Of a stretch of DNA of 64,000 bases, positions 43,735 through 56,469 are shown piece after piece (positions within the stretch are counted from its first letter, which is position 1; every line of letters begins with the position of its first letter). Source of the stretch: Rapana venosa (lineage: Eukaryota; Mollusca; Gastropoda; Neogastropoda; Muricidae); assembly GCA_028751875.1 (NCBI GenBank), contig CM054155.1, forward strand, positions 53,200,690 through 53,264,689. Reading direction: 5' to 3'. A program made the position numbers and the translations under genes. The notes under the pieces were generated by a model. That model worked only from the letters and a program-made list of their open reading frames with translations. It had not been told where the DNA came from and did no database searches.

Positions 43735-45170
43735 AAAGGGGCTAGGGGGACTGAGAGAAACGCAACAGGGGAAACTCTTTCCATGCTTCATGATCCGTGT
43801 GGCTAGTAAAAGGGGTTGAGGGGTTTGGGGGGGTCAGTCTTTGTGTTGTAAAACCCTGATTTTTTTTGGGGGCCTCTTTTTCTCTTGCCTTTTTACTGCC
43901 TTGCAAGATGGTTTTGCTAAGGGGTGTTTTGGTTTGTGACCCAAACCCCCAGTTTTCCTCCTGTGATGGGGAGAAACAAAGGTTCTTGCCCCACCGCTTT
44001 TTTATTTCTTTTTTCACTAGTTTTTTGGGCTTGTGTTCTTTGTATAGTTTTGAGGAGTCTTCTGTGGGACTTTTTTCTCGAATGTTGGATTTTCCTCTGT
44101 AGCTCTCGACAGAGTCCAGATTCCGCCAATAGGAGGAAAGATTCCGAGGGATTTTTTAAGGTTTATTTGGTGCAGAAGCGATGTTTTGCCTTTGAGTTCT
44201 CACAGTCCAGAGCAGATGTTTTCTGTTGCAATGCGAGCTTCACTTCATTTTTTGAGTGCCCTCTTTTTTTAATGGAGCCAGGTATTTTAATTGGTCACCT
44301 CTTTCTTTCTCCCTTTATCTTTATTTTTCCCTGTGTCATTACTTGCGCTGTTGACCATGATCTTTGATTTTCTGTACGACCCCTGCCGATGCCCCCGATC
44401 TGATAACTACGTAAGGGTTTTGCAGTTCTCTTTGCTGCCGCCCCCGGGTCAAGCTCTGCAAAAACGAGGTTTTCAAAGGGGGCTTCCACCAATGGAGGGG
44501 GTGGTTTTTTCAGTGTTGTCATGATGTTTTTTTAGGAAAAGGGTTTAAAAGTACAGGTGAGAGAAGGCAGCCCTGATGGACCCCAACCGTGGTCTTGAAG
44601 AATTCGCCCAGTAATTGTTTCATGAAAACTGCACTTCTTGCGTTTCATCGGCCTTGATGACCAATGAGGCAGTTGTCAATGTTGAAGTGCCGATACTTGC
44701 CCGAGGCCCCTCATTTTTCCCTCCAAAGGCCTTCTTTAAGTCTATGAAATTGGTACAACTTTTTGGGGTTGGAGATGTTTCTCTTCAAATTCCAGATTGA
44801 AAAAATTTTTGTCATTTGTGTGTTTTGTCTAAAGCCGGCTTGTTTTCTGCCAGGGGTTTTTCCCCTTTTTTTTCTCCCTTGAGGACTACCCCCAGCAGAT
44901 CTTGCTAGGTGGCTTTGAGATGATGTTCTGTAGTTCTGGGATTGCTTTGGGGGTTTCCTTTTTTTGGTAAGGGGGATTACAAAAACTGTGTCCATTCTTC
45001 TGGCCCTTCTTTTTGGGGTTGTGAACTTTTACAAAGTTCGTGAATCGCCTTGCGTTTCATTCCCCCTTTTTTTTATGAGTTCAGCTGGGATGTTATCGAT
45101 TCCCAAGGGGGTCCCCTTTTCAATTGTTGAATAGCTGTGTCTACTTCACACCCAGTTATGGTCGGTCTTT
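43735..45170 (-). pseudogene. LINE relic 10: RT and C-terminal tail
   Basis: Minus strand, 5' to 3': EVDTAIQQLKRG near 45120-45155, KKRKPPKQSQNYRT near 44920-44965, and an EQAGFR-like segment written as KQAGFRQNT near 44825-44850. Then HDNTEK near 44505-44522 and an FADD block blurred as FAELDP near 44440-44475. The tail LSKTILQGSKK lies near 43890-43925. This order matches a widespread LINE ORF2. Stops and frame changes are frequent. Confidence 0.8.
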
Positions 45171-46880
45171 TTCTTGGGGTTTGGGGGTTTTTTCAGAAAC
45201 AGTTGGTATCTGGGGGCGTGGGGAGTTATACAACCCTCACGTATTCCGCCCGCTTGGGGATGGCATTGCTTTCCGTTAAAAATTTTTCCTTTTTTGTCTC
45301 AATAACAGAGGCTTTTTTGCTGTGGGTTTTGTTAGGGATTTCAGAGTGTCGTAAGCGTTTTTCTGTTTCCCTTTTCCATTCCAATTCGATGCTGTTTTCA
45401 TTGTTCTTTATCCACGCTTTTTTGGCTTTTTCATCTTTTTCCCCACTTCTCTGTCTTATCCCTATATTTGTTGTGCCTTTTTTACTTTTGAAATTTTTTT
45501 TCTTAAAACTCTCTTCGTTGTCACAGAGGTCAAGAATCCATTTGCACCCAGGGTTTTTTTTTTTTTGTTTTTCCCAATGTTTCTTCTGCGTGTCTTAGCA
45601 CTTTTTTTGTGTTTTTGGGTATTTTTCTACTCATTGGATGGCTTGAATGCAGCGAACTTTTCCCCCAATGTTGGCTTGGGAAAATCTCAAAACCCCTGTT
45701 GGGTCTTTGGTTTTTCCAGATCAAATCTTATGTGTGGGTTTTTTGGTTGTTGTTTTTCTTTCATTTCAGCTGGTGGGGGTAAATAAAGGCGTGGGGCATG
45801 CCATGTCAGCTCCTGGTAAAGTTCTTGAGCTGCCCCCTTTTTTTGCTAGATTTGAATCTTGGGGGGTAGAGTGTAGTCAATTTGATTGTGAAACAGACCC
45901 CTTTGGTGGTGCCTGGTTTATGTTCTAGATGGCTTGTGAGGGTGGAGGTGTTAGCCCGAGTTAATTGTGCTTCTTTTCGAATTCCAGCAGCCGCTTCCTT
46001 TCATTTGTTTCTTCTAGTAAAAGGTCCGGGTCATAGGCATCAGGTCCCACCTTAGCATTTCCCGTCGCCTTCCCCAAAAAAAGAATGTCTTTTTTGGGGT
46101 TTTTTAGATGACGTTTTTAATTTGTTCATAGAATTCATTTTTGGCATAATCGTAGTCAGCGTTCGAGCTAACTTGGTGATGGGGATTCTGGGGTTTTGCA
46201 GAAACTCTGATTAATGATCGCTGGATACTGGTGCAGCTGACATGCTTGACACAATCTCTTTCCCGACAATAAGCCTACTCCCCCGTTGTGTAGTTTCTTT
46301 TCTCCCCTGTACCTACTTGTGTCCCCTTTTCGTGGTTGTTTCTCCAAGCCAATTCGCAAGCCCTAGGGTGTCCATTTAATCTTTTTAGTTCATTCGTAAA
46401 TTTCCTGATCTTCGTTTGATTTTAGAGTCCTTACATTCCTGTTCCGATGGGTTATCCTTTAGCTGGTTGCTTTTTAGTTATTCTGCTCCAGTCCACTTGT
46501 CACTCCCCCTGGAGGCTTGCGTGGTAGTGCGGTCGTTTTTGATACTGACCGACCCATCCGGCATGTTTTTTCGTTTTTTTCGTTATCATGTCCTTGCAGT
46601 GGGCTTGGGAAGCTTTTTGGCGCCCATTCCTCTCCAAGTCTCCCACGGTGGTAAGAATTCACCAGCCCTCACAACGTTTCGCCCGCCGTGGGGAAACGGT
46701 TACCGGGGTGTGGGTTTTTTTAAGGGCCCTCCCCGAAGGGGAGTTAGGCCAAGTGAGGACCCGGCCCGGTCCTCTGAGGGTGCTACTGCCAGGTTTTTCA
46801 AAGGTACCACCCCTCCTTAAGCACCCGATACACCCCAAATAGACCAATTTTTTCGTGCGTTTTTCAAACGGGGCCTCGGG
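45171..46880 (-). other. Probable upstream part of LINE 10, unresolved
   Basis: By position this should hold the endonuclease and linker of the minus-strand LINE, but homopolymer blurring leaves no clear motif. No other gene is recognised. Confidence 0.35.
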
Positions 46881-47029
46881 TTTTTAGTCCAACGGACTTT
46901 TGGGGAGGTGGAGTCTGCACCGCGTTAACTCCGGGGGAAAAATCCCCTTAAACGGGAAAATGAACCCCGGGACAGATTCCACGCAACGTTCAACCACTAG
47001 CATCCTGTATCCCCGAAAACAATCATTGG

Positions 47030-47300
47030 TATGATGTTGTGGTAGTGACGTCAATGATTTGATGAGAGATATGAGATGATGAAAGGGTGATGGATGGGTA
47101 TGATGATGAAGTAGCAAAGACGTTGAGATAATGATAAAAGGGTGAAAATGAGAAAAACGGCGCAGGGCGTTGGGTGGCGCTGAGACAATGATAAAACGTT
47201 TAAAGATGACGGGGATAAAAGAGGGGAAATGATGAAAATGGTGGGGTAATTGTTGCTGCTGTTGCTGTTGCTTTCCTTGATTATGATAACAATTGTGGTG
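47030..47300. repeat. GAT-rich repeat with CTG/TTG run
   Basis: Imperfect GATGAAA/GATAATGA repeats with a short internal duplication near 47120-47205, and a TTGCTGCTG run at 47250-47275. Confidence 0.75.
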
Positions 47301-48685
47301 TTGAAGACGATAATGGGACAACTTTAAAAAGAGGAAAATCAGCAAACATGAGGGGTTTTATTCTTGCTTTGTTTAAAAAAGACTTGGGATTTTAGATGCG
47401 GCATAAAAATTTTAGTGTGAGGGAGTGATCAGAAATCCTTGTTTTATTTGTAAAGAGCATCATTTTTGATTTTTTAAAAAAAAAAAAGGTTTTAAAAAAA
47501 GTCCAAAAGGGTTTTGGTGAAACCCCCAAGGCTCGGCTTTTTCCCCCAGGGCCGATCGAATGCGGGGTGTGGAGTTTAATCCACAGTAACCCCTGGTAGA
47601 CCCGGCGTTGCCCGCAGTATTAACTATAACATTAAACGGATTACATGAAAAACGAAAAAGAGAATACGGTTACCTTTTTCCAGAAGAGAAAACTTTGTAC
47701 TGGTGGAAAGTTTTTATCAGCGGCCCGAAAATCTTTTCGAAACGTACTGTGTTTGTATTTTGTTGCTGCTTGCTGTGGTTTTCTTAGCCACAGACTATCA
47801 CCGGTAGAGTAGATTAAAAAAATGGTTTTGGTCTTTATTGGCTGCTGAGATGATGAAGATGAGATGATGAGATGAAATTATGAAGATGGGTATGTCAATG
47901 CTGTTGATATTTTTGTGCACTGACGAATTGAGGGGTTAAATTTGACCCAAAAAAACTATGCTGCAAAAATTCGTTTTTTTGGCGGCCTCCCCTGGAAAAA
48001 AATGCTTTACCGAGGAAGCGGGGGGAGAAGAAAACAGATTGTGTGCCGGGATTCCGTTGGGTATGGCTTCCTACATCTTTTTGTTTGTTTGTCTGTCCAT
48101 ATGTTTTCCTAATCAAAGTTTCCAATTTTGGATTTCTCATGTTTTAAACATGTTTTTTTGCTATACCCCCCTTATAGCCACTTTTTAAAAAAGGTCCATT
48201 TTCCAAATTACGGGTTTTTAAAGCTGGTTTTGGTTTTTTGTCACTGAAATATTGGTTTTGCAGATTATGTGTGAGGTTTGACAAGGGAACGTGCTACTAT
48301 TTTGGAACACACCGCAAATTGGCAGCACTCTTTCCCCTTGGGGGGTGGTTGAAACAACCCCTTTATACACTTTGTTTGTAGAAAAAAGTAATTTCTTATG
48401 CAGCTCTTTCTGAGGCCAACCTCACGTGCTGTCAAACAGGTACAAGTTGTGGGAGATCAAATATCTCCGCTCTGCACATAGTACGACTTTCCATCATTGT
48501 ACATGTCAACTGTTTTGATTCCGTTTTTGTTTCGCAGTATTGTTGAATTAGTTTGGGGTGTTATTTTCCGGAATGTTCAATCTTGCAACATGCACAGTTA
48601 CTCTCCGCTCTTTGTTGTTTCTGTTTGTTTTGTCTATCTGTCTTCCAAACACTCTCTAGTCCTTTTTGACTCTTTCATCCTTATC
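47301..48685. other. No gene recognised; short GAT repeat at 47845-47885
   Basis: Mixed sequence. Short frames around 47895-48188 and 48497-48690 contain no recognisable domain. Confidence 0.45.
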
Positions 48686-48689
48686 TTTG

Positions 48690-48782
48690 AGAGGGGAGAG
48701 GAAAGGGGAGAGGAGGAGGAGAGAAAGAGAGAGAGAGAGGGGGGAGAGAGAGAGGAGAAAAGGAGGAGGGGAGAGAAGGGTT
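48690..48782. repeat. (GA)n-rich tract
   Basis: GAGAG/GGAGA-rich tract. Confidence 0.9.
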
Positions 48783-49385
48783 TCTTTTTTTGCTTCCCCG
48801 TATTCAGATGTTAGGGTAAATTTCTGAAAAATCTATTAAATTTACATTAAAGCTGCTGCAAGTGTTAAATATCCCCCACATTCACTTTTTTCCCCATTTT
48901 CTTTCACTCAGTTAGCAGAAGAAAGCAATGCGTTCTGAATGTAAAATATGTCCTTTAATGTGTTTGGTTTTGTGCTTTATCAGTTGGGTTTTTAGTTTCC
49001 CCTTTGACGTGGAGTGGGGATGCTTTGCTCGCATTCCCAAAACAAAAGACTTTGGTGAATCTTAATGTCGAACAATGGAAAATGTAAACAACTTTATCAC
49101 GTTAATGTTGTACTGACAAAGGTTGTTAGTTTTTGACATGACAGCAGTTAGATATGGCTTATAATATTAGTTGTGCGATGAGGGTGGGTGAAAGTTTGAA
49201 GCAATGTGGGTGGGGTGGGGGATGGATATATATGATGTTGGCTGTGATAACCCGAATTTCGTATGATCCCCTGTGTGTAAATTATGACTTTGATAAGGGG
49301 CCGTAAAACTTCATTCATCAAGTTTTAAACAGTACCCAACCCACTTTGTAATGGCCCCCAAACCCAAAGGGAAAAAGGTGGGTTG
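48783..49385. other. No gene recognised
   Basis: Mixed A/T-rich sequence; no domain or repeat family is seen. Confidence 0.5.
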
Positions 49386-49390
49386 GTATT

Positions 49391-49590
49391 TTCCCCCCCC
49401 CCCCCCCTCTCTTTCTCGTCTCTCTCTTCCCATTTTTCCCTCCCACTCCCTCCTTCTCTCCCCCCCTTTCTCTCTCTCTCTCTTCTTCCTCTCTCTCTCC
49501 CCTCTCCTCTTCTCTCGCTTCTCTCTCTCTTCTTGTCCCTCTCTCCCCTCTCACTCCCTCTCTCTTTTCCTTTCTCTCTCCTTTAAAAGG
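49391..49590. repeat. (CT)n-rich tract
   Basis: CTCTCT-rich polypyrimidine tract that starts with a C-run. Confidence 0.92.
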
Positions 49591-49705
49591 TAAGATTTTG
49601 TCCCAAAAGTTAGCTTTTCTGTTTTTAAAAGAGCCTGTCTTCTATTTGGCAGTTGTTCACCATAAATTCTTCTACTTTTTAAATAAAACTACAGAGCAAA
49701 TAAAA

Positions 49706-49763
49706 GGGGGGGGGGGTGTGTGGTTTGTGTGTTTTGTGGTGTGTGTGTTGTGTGTGTTTTGGG

Positions 49764-49794
<31 letters not shown>

Positions 49795-49850
49795 TGTGTG
49801 TGTGTGTTTTGTGTGTGTGTGTGTTTTGTGTGTTGTGTGTGTGTTTTAAA
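49706..49850. repeat. (GT)n array
   Basis: GT array with TTTTG interruptions after a short G-run. Confidence 0.92.
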
Positions 49851-50300
49851 CTCTGATCTCTTTTTGTTGTTTGTTTATCCAAGTCCGAGACGCCCCATTT
49901 GGGACGTGTTTGGGGCAAACGACAAGAGCCCGGGGTCTGTGCAAGCACCGGGAATGGAAAGAACAAACGAGCCTGAAAACCCCAAGTCTTAGGAACCCTG
50001 GACATAGCTTCTTGCTTGGGGGGGTCACACCTCTGTGCCCCTGTAGTGACTGTCGTCAGTCTGTATGTCTGTTTGTTTGTTTGTTTTTCTGTCTGTCTGT
50101 CTGTCTCTCACTCTTTATCTCTTTTTTTTGAATGTAAAAGCAAAGGGCAAAAGGTAAATGCTCTTTTTTTTTTTTGCTTTTAAAAAAAAAAGATAGTATT
50201 GGGAGAGGGAAGTAGGTGAGGTAAATACCCCTGTTTTGGGATTTTTTAGGCGGAAACGAAAAGGGCACTACATTTTAAACCCCTTGCAACACCCTTCAGA
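49851..50300. other. No gene; (TGTC)n-like repeat at 50062-50108
   Basis: Mixed sequence followed by TGTTTGTT and CTGTCTGT repeats. No gene is recognised. Confidence 0.5.
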
Positions 50301-52612
50301 ATGTCTCTGTAATGTTTCAAGGGAAACAATACACACACTTGGGTTCAAAACTTTCTTTACCCCTCATATCTAACCCTCACAGCCAAACCCATGGGGTGGG
50401 TGCTGTAAGTCCCCCAAATGACCAAATTCTCTCCATCAAAGAGCAAAAGAACTCTTTTTTTAAAATTCCCCTTCAAAAATTTAAAAAAGAAATCCCTTTT
50501 CAATTTGAAAAAAGGTTTTGTCAGGGTTTTTCCCCTTGATGTCCCGGGAAAAAATCTTCGGTTTTTCCTCCTTTCCGGGTTTTCAAAAAACCGCTTTGGG
50601 GCCCCTATGATGGAAAAATTTTAAGTTGAGTTTAATTTTCCCCCAGTTTAAAATTTTATTTTTTAAATTTTTTAAAGTTGTTTCCCCCTTTTAAAAAGGG
50701 TTTTTTTTAACCCCCTTAAATCCCCTTTCCTTTTACCGTTGGGCCCCCCCCCGTTTTTTGTCCTTAAGCCTTAAAATTTTTCCGGGGGATTCCCCCCCCC
50801 CCCTTTCTTTTTACCCCCCCCCGGGTTTTGGCTTTTTAAGGGGCCCTTTTTTTTCGGGCGTTTGGGCTTCAATTTTAAAACCCCGGTTTTACCCTTAAGG
50901 GGTTTTTAAACTTGGGTAATTCCCTGTTTCCCCCCAAAAAATTTTCTCCCCCCTTTAAAACCCTTTGGGTTTAAAGTTTTCCCCCCCCTTTCCCATTTTT
51001 ATTAAAAGATTAAAAATTCCTCACATTTTAACCGAATCCCCCCCAAAACTAACCCAAAAACCCCTTGGAAAACCCCTTTGGGTTTTTGGGGGGAAAACCC
51101 TTCCCCTACACCCCCCTCCTTTTTGCCCCCGTCATTTTAAAAAATTTCCCCGAACCTTTTTTTATTTTTTTTACCAAATTTGGGCCAAGTAAACCCCAAA
51201 CCCAAAACCGCCCTTTTTTAACCTTTCTCCCGATTTAACCTTTGCTGCCCCCCCCTTAATCTTAACCGCCTTTTCCCCCCTTCCCGACGTTTACCAAAAC
51301 CCCCAGTTAACCCCCCTTTCCCCTTTCCCCCCCAACATTTTCCCGGAAAGTTTAAAGGGTTTTTTAAAGGGGGAAAAAAAAATTCCCTTTTTCCCAAAAT
51401 ATTTTAAGGGGGAAAGCCCCCCCCAAAACCAAAAAGGGGCCCGGCCAGCAAGGGGTTTTAAAAAGGGGTTTTTCAAAACAAGCTAAAAATTCCCAAGGGG
51501 CCCCTTTTAAAAACCCCCCCCTTAAACGTTGTCCCCCTCGGGTTTAAATTGCTGGATGCCCCCGGGCGGAGAGGGTTTGGGCCCTTTGCTCCTGGGTTTT
51601 TCCTAAAAAGGTAAGGGGGATTCCTTTTGGGGGGGTCAAACCCCGGGGGGTTTTAAAACCTTCCCCCCCGGGGGAAACCCCCCGGGTTCCCAAAAGGGGT
51701 GCTTTGGGGCAATGGGGGGCGCCCATCCCTTTCCCTTTAAAACCCCCCAAAACTTTGGGGGGGCCCCCCAATTGGGGACGAATGGAAATTTCCCCCCTTC
51801 CCCCCTCCAAAAAAATTTTTCCTTCCCCTTAAAACTTTTTTTTCGGATTTTAACCTGGGGTCCAATTTTTTAAAATTTGGGTTGGCATCCCCCTTTTTCC
51901 CCCTTTCCCCCAATTCCCCCCGGCCCGGGATTAAAAAATTTTTTTGGGAAATAAAAAAACCCAGAAAAGGGGCCCGGACCCCCCCTTCAAAAAACCTTAA
52001 AAAGGGGTTTTTCTTCCCCCATTTGGTTTTTTAACCGCAAAATATCCAAAGGGCCATTTTAGGGGGTTTTTCCGGTTTTTTTCCCTGAAACCTAAAAAGG
52101 GTAAAGGGCCCCAAACCTTTGGTTGGGGGGAGGGAAACAACCCCTCCCACCAATGGGTCACATTCCGGGAAAAAAAATTGGCAATTTCCCCCCAATTTCC
52201 TTAAACTCCCCCAAATAAATATTTAAACCCCCCAAAATTCCCAAAAACACTTTAATTTTATCCCCCCCCTTTTTAAAAAAAAATTTTTTTTCCCAAAAAA
52301 CCCCCCCAAAAAATAAATTAAAACCCCATCTCAAAACAAAGGGAAAACCCTTTTTTGGGGAAAAACCCTTCAACACCAAACTTTTAAAATTTTCCCCTTT
52401 TTTTTCCCCCCCCCCTTTTTTTAAAAATTTATCCCTTTCCCCAAAAAAAGGGCCTTTTTCCAAAAAAAAAATGGGTTTTTGGGGAAAAATTTTTTTTTTT
52501 TTGGGGGTTTTTTTTTTTGGGGATTTATTTTTTTTTTTGGTTTGGGGTTTTTTAAAAATTTTTTGGGCCCAAACCCCCTGCCCGGCCCCTTTGGGCCCCA
52601 AAAAAACAACAA
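50301..52612. other. Homopolymer-dominated low-quality sequence
   Basis: Nearly all short runs of one base, as at 19566-22400. It ends abruptly at about 52612, after which sequence of normal complexity begins within a few bases. No frame here should be trusted. Confidence 0.8.
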
Positions 52613-52639
52613 ACATCAAACATCAAAAATCTAAACTTT

Positions 52640-53650
52640 CCAATTCATATAACTTGAAGCTATCCTTATATCAGAGGAGTCTGAAAATAGGAGTATGGCT
52701 TAATGACAATACAATTTCTTTCATTAATTGAATGTCTTTTAGAACTTGCTGTAAGCTACGGACTGGGAAGGCAGGTAAGATGTTTTTTAGATCTCTGCAT
52801 CGTTAAGAAAGTGATCATTGGTAAGATTTTCACCACAGATACATGTTGCTTTTAAAAAAAAAAATTTCTAAAAGCATTGAGCTTAAACCTGTAGATAAGC
52901 GATACAACATTTCTATATCCATGTAAATTACGATATTTGATCTTATCAAAAGATAATACATGGGCTACATCATCACTCCAGGAATAACTGGTATTTTGTA
53001 GTTTCTTTTTAAAGTGTTTCCAACATGCATTTTGTAACATGCTATAGCCCTCATGGATGGATAAAGGAACACTTATGCTGCAAGACCCATCGATATGCTC
53101 AGCTCTACATTTTGCTTTTCTGTCAACTTTTTCATTAAAGTAAATACCACAGTGCGAGGGTATCCAGCAACAGGTAACACCAGTGCCTCTATCATCAGAA
53201 AATGAATTAGATGACTAATCTCAATTATGAGATCTTGTCTCACTTTTGAACTGAAGTTTCTCAGGGCAAGTAAGACTGAACTGGAATCAACACAGAAAAG
53301 CATTTGAAATATGTCTTTAGGAAAATCTAGAAGATAATATAAAGCCATCAAAATAGCAGACAATTCAGCTGTAAAAATAGATCCATTTTTTCCTACATAA
53401 AATGATCTCTCTATTTTCAAAGATGGAATGACAAACGCTGCACCCGCCTCATTATTGTTCAAAAGGGAACCATCTGTGTATATTTTTAAATGATTTGGAT
53501 ATGCAGTTTGTATATATTATTTTACTGATGCGCTAAGAATATTTTCATTACCTTTTTTCGTTAAAGATGAATAATTTACGTCAAAATTAGCTCTCTTAAG
53601 TTCCCACAAGGCGAGGAGTGAATCTTCGATTTAGCTATTGTTGTGGGAAA
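52640..53650 (-). pseudogene. LINE relic 12: RNase H domain and Cys/His tail
   Basis: Minus-strand IYTDGS near 53468-53485, TAELSAILMAL near 53345-53378, FCVDSSSV near 53279-53305 and an SHCGIY-like turn near 53140-53155 give the D, E, D and H of an RNase H domain. NEKVD near 53115-53130 adds the final Asp. The tail at 52780-52900 reads YRFKLNAFRN and, with a slip, CICGEN. Only one or two frame slips are needed, so the domain is nearly intact. The RT part is missing upstream. Related pieces lie at 62.2-62.6 kb and 40.4-40.9 kb. Confidence 0.85.
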
Positions 53651-53739
53651 TATATCTGCTTGATCAAATAATTGAGAAGTATAGATTCTAGCTGTGGTAA
53701 CAGAGCGAATAGAATGTGCTCTTTTAGGAAAGTTGGCAT

Positions 53740-53756
53740 GTGTATGTGTGTGTGTG

Positions 53757-53790
<34 letters not shown>

Positions 53791-53822
53791 CTTCTTCTTC
53801 TTCTTCTTCTTCTTCTTCTTCT
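53740..53822. repeat. Compound (GT)n(TGT)n(TTC)n microsatellite
   Basis: GT units grade into TGT and then TTC units in three clean blocks. Confidence 0.95.
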
Positions 53823-53962
53823 ATGCTTTAACTTCCTTCAACCTTAAGTGATATTAGACAATAAGAAAAAGGATTATGTGAAATTTGAAAAGGAAAACCA
53901 AAAAAGGGGGGGTGTATTTGTATGGATGGACATGTGTATGTTTGAGTACGTCATTAGAGTCA

Positions 53963-54018
<56 letters not shown>

Positions 54019-54036
54019 AAAGAGAGAAGAGAGAGA
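53963..54036. repeat. (GA)n microsatellite
   Basis: GA array directly at the 3' end of LINE 5 (minus-strand sense), probably its terminal microsatellite. Confidence 0.93.
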
Positions 54037-54157
54037 GATTCGGAATTCGGATTCGGAATGTTTATTCATGTAAAGGCCATTGCCCCTAATGAAGGGGTAG
54101 AGTACACAGGTAATATTAATGAAATCACTCAACATACACACACATTAACAAACTTTA

Positions 54158-56137
54158 CTAAGTCAGCACTGATCGTAATTTGAATACCTTATATAAGTAG
54201 ATCGATACATTTCGGACAATAGTTTCGTTCATAGATGACACAAGTAAACACAGACGAAGCTGGCAAGTGTATTTGTCAAATTTCAATGGTATATACCGTG
54301 CTCTTAGCTTACTGAGAATTGGACAACACAACATTAAATGCATTTCATCCTCATTTCCAGTTTTACACAATGGACAAGTCAAATCCAATTCAGAATATGT
54401 TTTGTAGCGATTTTGGTGTGTACTAATTTCTGAAATGCCAAATCTAAACCTGGTCATAATAAATTTCAAATGTTTGTCTAGATCCATTTTCAGATATGTT
54501 TTCCTGTCATGAACACCGCAAAAAGTTCTATAGATACTAAACCTTTCACTGTTGTTTACGTGGAAGTCCCATTCTTGCCATCTGCTTAAGATCAATCTTT
54601 CTTTAAACTGGTATAAAAACTCTTTAACATTTTGAACACCTCCATTTTCCCATTCATACCCAAAACCATTTTCATATAATCTACAACGAATATTTGATAC
54701 CCAGTTTCTTTTGCCTCTTACATCCAACTCATATAGCATTTTATAAGCTTTCTTTGGTAATCTAACATCTTCCATCACTACAAAAATTTTAACCAAAAAA
54801 CGAATACCGCATATATCAGAGTTGATATAAATAGGTTATCTGTTCGTTTCACCATAAACGAAGTCATTTTTGGTTCTCCTTTCAACCCCCAGAAACTTTT
54901 TCAATGCAAACAAATGTACTTGTTCACACTGACGAGCTGCATTATCCAGGCCCGAAAGGTCTGCCCCATACAAAGCAATAGGTGCAACCTGTGAATCAAA
55001 CAGTTTTAAAAACAATTCTAAGCTGCTGTTATTAGGGGATCGAAGTTTTCTCATGATGCACATGACAGCATTCTTGGATTTACTACTAAGGTCGTTACAT
55101 GCTAATGTGAAACTAAGTCTTGTAGAAAATGATATACATAGATATTTGTATGCAGTTACCACAGGTATTTCAACAGCAATGTAATTCCATGTTTCCCTTG
55201 CTGAAAGATGGCCACCTTTTCTAAATACAATTATTTTACTTTTATCTAAGTTTACCGTCAAATCCATGGAATGTGCTGCTTTTTGTAAACTATTTAGTTG
55301 CGTTTGTAAACCAATAACTGTTTCAGCTAATAAAACTATGTCATCTGCTAAAAGCAAAATGAAGAGTTCAAGATAATCGTTATTAAATAAGGCCCCATGT
55401 CTTCCATTTTCAATAACCTCAGTAGCAATCTCATTGATGAATAAGGAAAATAGAATTGGACAACAAACGTCTTCTTGTTTTTCACCATAAGTACAACTAA
55501 TTACATCTGTCAGTTTTGAACCATATCTTACTTTAACACTTTTGTACATACCTTTGATACAGTTAAACATTTTACTCGTTCTTCCATTTTTTATGAGAAT
55601 CTGCCAAAGAATACCCCTATTTAAAGAATCAAAAGCCTTCTCAAAATCTACGAAGACTACATAAAATTTCCTGTTACATGAGAACTGTTTTTGAACAAAA
55701 GACAACAAAGTGAACATGTGATCAGTAGTTGAATAATTCCTTTTAAAACCAGCTTGATGTTCTCCAGTGATATTGTTTTTCTCAACCCATTCTTGTAAAC
55801 GATGGTTTATGATTGTACTATAAATCTTACTACTAATGTCACCTAAAGTAATGCCTCTATAATTATTAGGGTTATTATTATCACCTTTTTTGTACAAAGG
55901 AAGAACAATGCCTTCTGTCCATTTTTTGTGGAAAAACACCTTTTTGAAATAAAGCATTGAAAAACAATACAAAGAATTCAATAACATTGTCACCTGCATT
56001 TTTAAACAATTCTCCAATAATCCTATCTGGACCAGCTTCTTTTCTGTTCTTTTCTGTTCTTGTTTTCTAAGTGCTAACATGACCTCTTCTTTTGAAATAG
56101 GTCGGTTAAAATAGGCATCAGAGTCATCAGACTGCAC
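54158..56137 (-). CDS. LINE 5 ORF2: reverse transcriptase and C-terminal zinc-finger-like tail
   Basis: The open minus-strand frame from 56137 is interrupted by one in-frame TAA at 54836-54838. The same frame then continues to 54158, so about 660 codons read through one stop. The RT part shows NYRGITLGDISSK, then HQAGFKRNYSTTDH and the first catalytic Asp in VFVDFEKAFDSLNRG. The LADDIVLL active-site box lies near 55337-55353. The C-terminal part has CPLCKTGNEDEMHLMLCCP near 54320-54380, a Cys/His zinc-finger-like motif usual after RT in such LINEs. It would copy element RNA at nicked target DNA. The start is arbitrary: the frame is really the 3' part of ORF2, and a stop lies upstream near 56190. 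Confidence 0.85.
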
Positions 56138-56469
56138 ATGATCTTCTTCATGTGTTTCCTTTTCAAGTAGATTTTTTAAACGATGATACTATTCCTCAAC
56201 TGTAATATTATTACTAACAAATTTTCTCTTAAATGAACATTTGCGCACATTTTTTCAGAACTGCTTTTGATCTCGAACTGATGACAAGAGCTTATATAAC
56301 AATGCATCATTATGTTCTTTTTCTGTAAGCTTTAACATGTGTTCATACTCTCTTCTTGCAACGCAAAAATCATGTCGGCTACTAGCATCACCTGACTGTG
56401 CAGCTACTTTAAAGAGTTAACGTAAGTTTTTCCTGCCCATTCTGCATTCACTATTATACCAGTCATCCA

